Of a stretch of DNA of 64,000 nucleotides, positions 25,990-64,000 are shown one piece after another (position 1 is the stretch's first letter; each line of letters opens with the position of its first letter). The translations under genes and the position numbers were made by a program. The stretch comes from Paragordius varius (taxonomy: Eukaryota; Nematomorpha), in NCBI GenBank assembly GCA_964247055.1, contig OZ176055.1:8804001-8868000 (forward strand), written 5' to 3'. The notes beneath the pieces were generated by a model, which did no database searches, was not told the DNA's origin, and worked only from the letters and a program-made list of their open reading frames with translations.

Positions 25990-28900
25990 ATGAAATACTT
26001 ACCACAAAAATCAAGTTATGTCAAAGCCATGAATAATAGAAATGGTATTAAGAATTCTTGGATTTTGGACCACCATTCCAACTTAAATTCTTTTCAAAAG
26101 GACATTATTCTAAACGATTCCAAAGTGTTACCTTTATCGCCTCCGGCTTCAGATCACTCACCTTTCACGTTTCCTGAGGGGAGTAGTGATTTTGAAGTTG
26201 CGACCGAACTTTCTGATTCTCGTTCCTACACCGATATATCCAAAATGGGTAAAAATGAAACTGCTGCTTTAAATGGTGATTGTATTAAAAAGTCAGATAT
26301 ATTACAGCTAACAAATATTGCTTTGTCACCCAAAAGTGAGTTGGAGGTAATAAATGGTTCCGATGACATTTTATCCAACATGTTATCGTCCCTTCCGATA
26401 CCCAATATAACCTCTACTGCCCCATTAAATTTTGAACAAACGAAAAATAATTTAAAGTATGAAGCTCTTTTACATCAACAAACATCTACGTATGACCGAA
26501 TCAAATTTTTGCTTGAAACTGTTCGTAAACTTCAACAAAAGATTGTTGTAAACAACTTGCCGATAAATGGTAACAAGAGTCACAAGCTATTACAATACGC
26601 TCAAAATTTTGATCCAGAATTAACGGAAAACAGTTCGGAGGATGAGTCAGCTGAACCAGACGATATGTAAAAATATTTATCATTTTTCAAAAATTTAATG
26701 TTGTTCATGTAATTTTTTTATATCTTTAAATACAGAAGTCAAACATATCTTGCATGGGAACAAACTAGATCATCATACGCTAAACGATGGATATGGTTAC
26801 AACATCAAATCCTAGATCTCGATATGAAAATCAATCATCAAAAAGATATAAATAAACACCTTAAAGCTGTTAAATCATCTTTCATCCCACAATTAGAGAA
26901 TCAATTTATTGCGGATAATTATACTTCCATCAACACATGTGCTCGATGTAGACCCCTATCTTTACCACACCCTAAACGACACTTTTATTACAGAAATTTG
27001 CCTTTTAGCCATTCTTCCTATTCGTATCAAAGTTCATCTTCGCAAATTATGCACCCTAATTTAAGTTCTGGTATTGGATATTCAAGTTTTTTAACTCAAA
27101 TTTATCTATAGATTCCCTTTTAAACATTCTAAATTATACTATGAAACGCAAATCTTTTGTCTTGGAAGCCTATGCCAAAAACAAGTTTATTATATTCATT
27201 AAACTAATTTTTACTTATATTCATATTAGGAGTAGTACCGGCAGTTTTTCGAGAAATTTGTCGAATTCGACCCTTGGTCCAAGTTAAATTTATGTTTTAA
27301 TCTCCTTACTTTTCTATAGAACCGGAAAATTTAAATCAAAATTGTTTACAACATAATAATGCCAAAGGAAAAAAGACGCCATCATCTTTTCCACCCAAGA
27401 AGAAATTAATTGCGACAACACATAATTTAGTTTCTTCACATCCCTCCACTTCCTATTCAACTTATAATCCCCCAAATATAAAAAGTACAGTAAAAGCAAT
27501 AGTACAAGGAATTTTAAATTAGTAAATGTTTAGGGAGATTGACATAAGAATTTAAATTATTTTAATTCTTAATAAATATATTTTTAAAGCCATACTATTC
27601 ACTTTTTGTTTTTACTGTATATATATCATTCATGGTCATACAAACTTTACCACACTTATTTTATGTGTAGATCGAAATTATTCATATGACATTGATGATA
27701 TGGATATTTCTTTTAACAATTCTCAAACTAACATAATCATTCCCCATTACAAAGAAATTAGGACCCCGAGATGGGTTGATTCATATAACACAACATTAAA
27801 CGCTACAACAGCACAACCAACCATAATAAATCTAAACACTACCAATTCAGTATATTTTTTAATAGATTTTTTGATATAAAGTTTTAATTTTAACTTTAAA
27901 CTAAAGTTTTGTAATAACTCCCTCCTTTCGATTAATATATATGTATACTATAAGTTTTTAACACGGTATTTATTTACTTAGCCTTTTTATTTTTTGAAAT
28001 ATAATAGATAGGTAGGTAGGCAGGTAGATATACAATATATATAGTAATGATAACAATATTTGGCTTTGTTAAACTATTATATTGCATATATGCCTGTTTA
28101 TAATGTTTACACAAGTATAAAGTTGTCCAAATATAAATGTTTGGGTGACGATGTTTTTTGATATTAGCCAAGTATTTATAAAACACATTTAACAATTGAA
28201 CGCTTTCTAATTGATAGGATATGGATTTTAGAATCTTTTTTTTAAAAATTAATAAATTTTGTTTAAAATACATGGGTGTCATTTAAAATATAAGGTACAG
28301 TAGTGTATTCCTTAATGATTTTTTTTGTCATTAAAAAATAACCTCTCAAATTAGTTTAGCATAAATTTCGACTGGAAATGTACACATTTGGATTGAAAAT
28401 GTACATTGATGTTCCTCCTTTTACAGTTCGAATTCGCCCTTAAACAATTTTCAAATTCACCCTCGAACAATTCGAATTCATCCTAAAATAAATTATGTGT
28501 TTTTTTAAGATTAAAATTAACTATATTTTTAGTTTTAAAATATGAATTTAGGTCTAATAATAAGGCTGAAAAAAACTAAGCCATAAGAATATTAATAATT
28601 TATTTTTAGGGTGAAATTGTTCAAGGGGAATTGTCAATGGGTAATTTGAATTAATAATCGTATATTGAAAAAAGTAAAGATTATAAAATAAAATGCTGTT
28701 CAATTGTTTTTTAACAATAAAAGAGTATTGTGATTTCCAAATATTATATGACTAGATCTTTGAATAATTTTTTTATCCTAGATGATTGGAAAAAGCTTGA
28801 GTAATTGTGTATGCAAGACCATATTTTTTTTTCATCTTTATATATATATATATATACATATTTGCAATTATTAGAAACACTTATTTTTTTACCTGTTCTG

Positions 28901-29856
28901 AGAATTATTATTTTCATTTGCTTATTTTAAATTTTTTTTTCAAAAACAATCAATCCTTTCAAATCAATCTTTATAAAATATTCATTTATATGTAATTTTA
29001 GATCATCAAAATGACTTGCAATGATGAAGATGCTATCCTTCAAGCCCACACCAAATATCGTATTAAAGAACGTTTAGATCGAACACTCTTGCTAAAAACG
29101 CAAAACAGTCATCGAAAACAATCACATCAGCCCAATACTAATAATATGTCACATCAAAGTCAAGTTAATACACCGCCCCCCTTATCTTGTGAACAACTCG
29201 ATAATAAAAGTTTTTCTTCAACGAATTCATCTACAACCAATATTTTGAATGAAATTAGTAAAACAACAACAAGTTATCAAAATGGAATAATGGATAATGA
29301 AAATTTTAATACTGATATTATTTCGGTTGTTGAAAAATTATCAGATAATATGCAACCTAAAATAACTATCCATGATTTCTTACGCGAAAATAATAAAATA
29401 CAGAATACTACTTACAGTCAAATCACTAATAATCATTTATTTGGTGAACATAACAGAACATCAGTAAATTGCGACAATTTTACGACAAATTATTACCATA
29501 ATAATCATAATAATAAACACCAAATGGGTATAATGAAAACGAGCTCTGCGTCATCGTATGGATATGAACCACGCATTTTCCCATTATCCGATGCCGATTT
29601 TAAATGGTTCCTACAAGATTGTAACTCTAACATCGATTATTTAGATGCCATTTTATTTCAACAACAGAATAATTCGTCCGTAAATATTGACGACGTTAAA
29701 ATAGACGACATTAGTCAACAAATGAAATCAAATTTAACAGAAAATGAATCAATTAAGACTGGGAATGTTAACATAAAAACTGATATTAATCATATAAATA
29801 ATCCTATATCTTTAGCAGCAAACTGTGATGATTTAATTGCCAATACTATTACATAA
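25990..29856 (+). CDS. KANSL1: KANSL1/NSL1-like subunit of the MOF-NSL acetyltransferase complex, 5 exons
   Basis: Scaffold subunit of the nuclear NSL complex, which recruits the histone H4 acetyltransferase KAT8/MOF. Exons: 25990-26666, 26736-27070, 27320-27484, 27671-27774, 29002-29856, all GT..AG with matching phases (2, 1, 1, 0), giving 711 residues. The start ATG has an in-frame stop directly upstream. Evidence: RWIWLQHQILDLDMKI at about residue 243 and CARCRPLSLPHPKR at about 303 match the KANSL1 WxWLQ-Q-DLEYRI and ARTRPL blocks; SFPPKKKLI in exon 3; a PEHE domain in exons 4-5; and EPRIFPL at about residue 616 matches the WERRTFPL motif. It is much shorter than human KANSL1 (about 1,100 residues), with Asn/Ser-rich linkers. 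It lies tail-to-tail with NALCN. An AATAAA at about 30,009 is a plausible poly(A) signal. Confidence 0.85.
27671..29100 (+). CDS. KANSL1: KANSL1 exons 4-5: PEHE domain (KAT8-binding)
   Basis: Exon 4 (27,671-27,774) reads YSYDIDDMDISFNN then PHYKEIRTPRW, the PEHE pattern (F/Y)DI-N-VIP...YKEI-TP-WR. After a 1,227-nt intron, exon 5 continues with DEDAILQAHTKYRIKERL, equivalent to the family helix DAAFAALHAKCEEMER. In known complexes this region contacts the MOF catalytic domain. The exon 4 donor (GTTGAT after the Trp codon) is weak but is the only one that keeps phase and homology. Confidence 0.82.
28418..28663. repeat. MITE family A (KANSL1 intron 4)
   Basis: Left arm ACAGTTCGAATTCGCCC and AAATTCACCCTCGAAC; the right arm is shortened to GGTGAAATTGTTCAAGGGG. 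This is the only family A copy outside HIP1 and NALCN. Confidence 0.7.
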
Positions 29857-31241
29857 ATATATATCATTTTTTTATCACCATTAATATTCATATGTATAAT
29901 ATCCATATTAATACAACTAATGATACAATATCATTAACATACATATATTTTTTAGATTATTGTATGCAACATAGATAAATAGATATAAGCTTTTTTTTTC
30001 ATATTATTGTAATAAAAGTTTTTTGAATTGTGAAATAAATTACAATAATTACTACCATATTACAAATATATATTAACCTGTGACTAATTTGGCTATATTA
30101 AGTGTAAATTTTTATAAGGATTTTTTAGTGACAAGAAAAGGTATTATTTGGAGTAAAATATTAGTTTCCTAATAAAAATAAAAATCAGCTTTTAAAACCC
30201 GTACAATTATTATTTTTTTCTACCCTGTTATGGATGCAAATTATTTCAGGTAACACTCTAAGTTTTTAAAATGCAGAAAGGCGCTTAGAAATCAATATGT
30301 ATTAAAATAAAAAAATCTCCTTAAATTTTATCTATACAGTTAGTGTTAGCTTTTCTTAAATATTTGCCAATATAGTTATCTTTCAGCTAAATTTAAGTAA
30401 TATTCATTTTCCGTAAAAAATCGCGTAAATACCAAAATGTCGTCCAATCTATAAATTATTAATTAATTATTAATCGACTTTATATACTACATTTGATAAA
30501 ATCAAAAAATTTGAGCAACACTCTGAAAGTATTAAAGAGCCAATTTAAAACATTTTTAAACTTATTATAATAATCTAATGTTTTTAATTCTCTAGGAATT
30601 TGAATAACTTTTCCGTTTTCCAAAGCAAACCACCTCTAATAATTTATCTATTCGACCATTCATTAAAAAGAATTTCTTCACACATACAAAGTTATATTTG
30701 ATATATATTTATATTTATTGTAAATATAGTATTCATAAAAAAAATAAAAATATAATTGATATTGCACATTACAGTATATATACATTTTAAATGCTAACCA
30801 AGATTATAAACTATACACAGTAATACTGACAGAATAACTTTATATGAGTAATTGGATATTTAACATATTCATAAAAGTGATTACAGTTAAAATTAAAATT
30901 TTAAAAAACACAACACAAAAAACAAAGACAAATACTTTTTATTAAAATCATATTTTTTTAAACCTTGATTTTTTTAATATATCCTATCTTTTTGTTTGCG
31001 AAATTGGAATTAAGATGTAAATTGGTAACAAACTCAATTATATACCACACTATTGTAATCATTTATGTTATATTGAAAAAATCAAGGATAAATATGTGTT
31101 CTTACTAAAATATTATAAGTCTTCAAGTTTTTACGTTTTGTCATTTCATTTTATTGTGAAATATATTCTCAAAAATAGGTTTTGTACAGTATATTCAATG
31201 CTATTTTTTTCCGGTTACAAATTATTCTTAAAAACGTAAAG
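29857..31241. other. Convergent 3' intergenic region, KANSL1/NALCN
   Basis: 1.4 kb with no ORF of note. It holds the KANSL1 3'UTR (AATAAA about 30,009 and again about 30,030) and a family B MITE at about 30,882-31,160. The NALCN 3'UTR must run in from the right; no clear minus-strand poly(A) signal was picked out. Confidence 0.6.
30882..31160. repeat. MITE family B, degenerate, in the 3' intergenic region
   Basis: TTACAGTTAAAATTAAAATT at the left, AAAGACAAATAC inner arm, TTTTTACGTTTTGTC on the right; the right terminus is eroded. Confidence 0.6.
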
Positions 31242-63576
<32,335 letters not shown>

Positions 63577-63799
63577 CTGGATAAATATAATATATATTTT
63601 AAAATAAAAATAATTAAATATTAAAAAACATAAAAAATTAATTTTTTTTGTATAAGAATACAATATATATTATTATTTGATCCTCAATTTTAGTTTTTAT
63701 AACCTTTGGGAAAAAAGTTATGAATGGGAAATTAAAAACTTTCTAATAACTATGAGTTTAATAAAAAAAATAAATAAATCTATAAATATATATATATTT

Positions 63800-64000
63800 T
63801 ACAGTAAAAATTTAAATTATACGGACAAAATGTGTGAAAGAAAATATAAAGACAAATATTTTTTATCTAACAGACAACCATACTTTTTAAATCTTGTTTT
63901 TTTTGAATATAAACTATTGTTTTATACTGCAAACTATAATATATAGTAATGTAAATTGCTAACACAATCAATTATGTATTTTACGATTAAAACTAAATGT
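63800..64000. repeat. MITE family B, cut by the window edge
   Basis: ACAGTAAAAATTTAAATTAT and GGACAAAATG at the left, then the conserved middle GTAATGTAAATTG near the edge. Confidence 0.75.

Overview
The window is animal nuclear DNA with very low G+C (by eye about a quarter or less). It is full of (TA)n microsatellites and short palindromic MITEs and holds three spliced protein-coding genes. I rebuilt the genes exon by exon. Junctions were chosen where GT..AG signals, reading phase and protein homology recalled from known families all agreed; no search was run.

Layout. (1) About 0.4-15.3 kb, minus strand: a HIP1/HIP1R/Sla2 clathrin-actin adaptor, 20 exons found and 1,083 codons, complete at the N-terminus and probably lacking only its last exon. 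A 5'-truncated Penelope-like retroelement with a GIY-YIG endonuclease sits in its intron 17. (2) About 15.3-26.0 kb: a 10.7-kb noncoding spacer between divergent genes, with only repeats recognised. (3) 25,990-29,856, plus strand: a KANSL1/NSL1-type subunit of the MOF (KAT8) acetyltransferase complex, five exons and 711 residues, with a PEHE domain. (4) 31,242 to beyond 63,576, minus strand and tail-to-tail with KANSL1: the sodium-leak channel NALCN. Thirty-nine exons encode 1,908 residues, from domain I S3/S4 to the stop codon, with an intact EEKE selectivity filter. The first exons lie past the right edge.

Organism. The coding sequences are bilaterian. The first four introns of HIP1 are only 30, 27, 30 and 29 nt, while later introns are hundreds to thousands of nt. 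A 5' bias of tiny introns is known from schistosome-type flatworms, so a flatworm or another fast-evolving small-genome animal is a reasonable guess, but this is inference.

Most unusual signal. Several large NALCN introns contain tandem arrays (unit about 150-190 bp) whose repeat unit includes a copy of the neighbouring exon edge with its splice site. Donor-side arrays follow exons 33, 13 and 25, and an acceptor-side array precedes exon 4. Introns therefore seem to have grown by repeated duplication seeded at exon-intron junctions, leaving decoy splice sites. In addition, at least 18 copies of one MITE family and about 13 of another are spread through the same introns.
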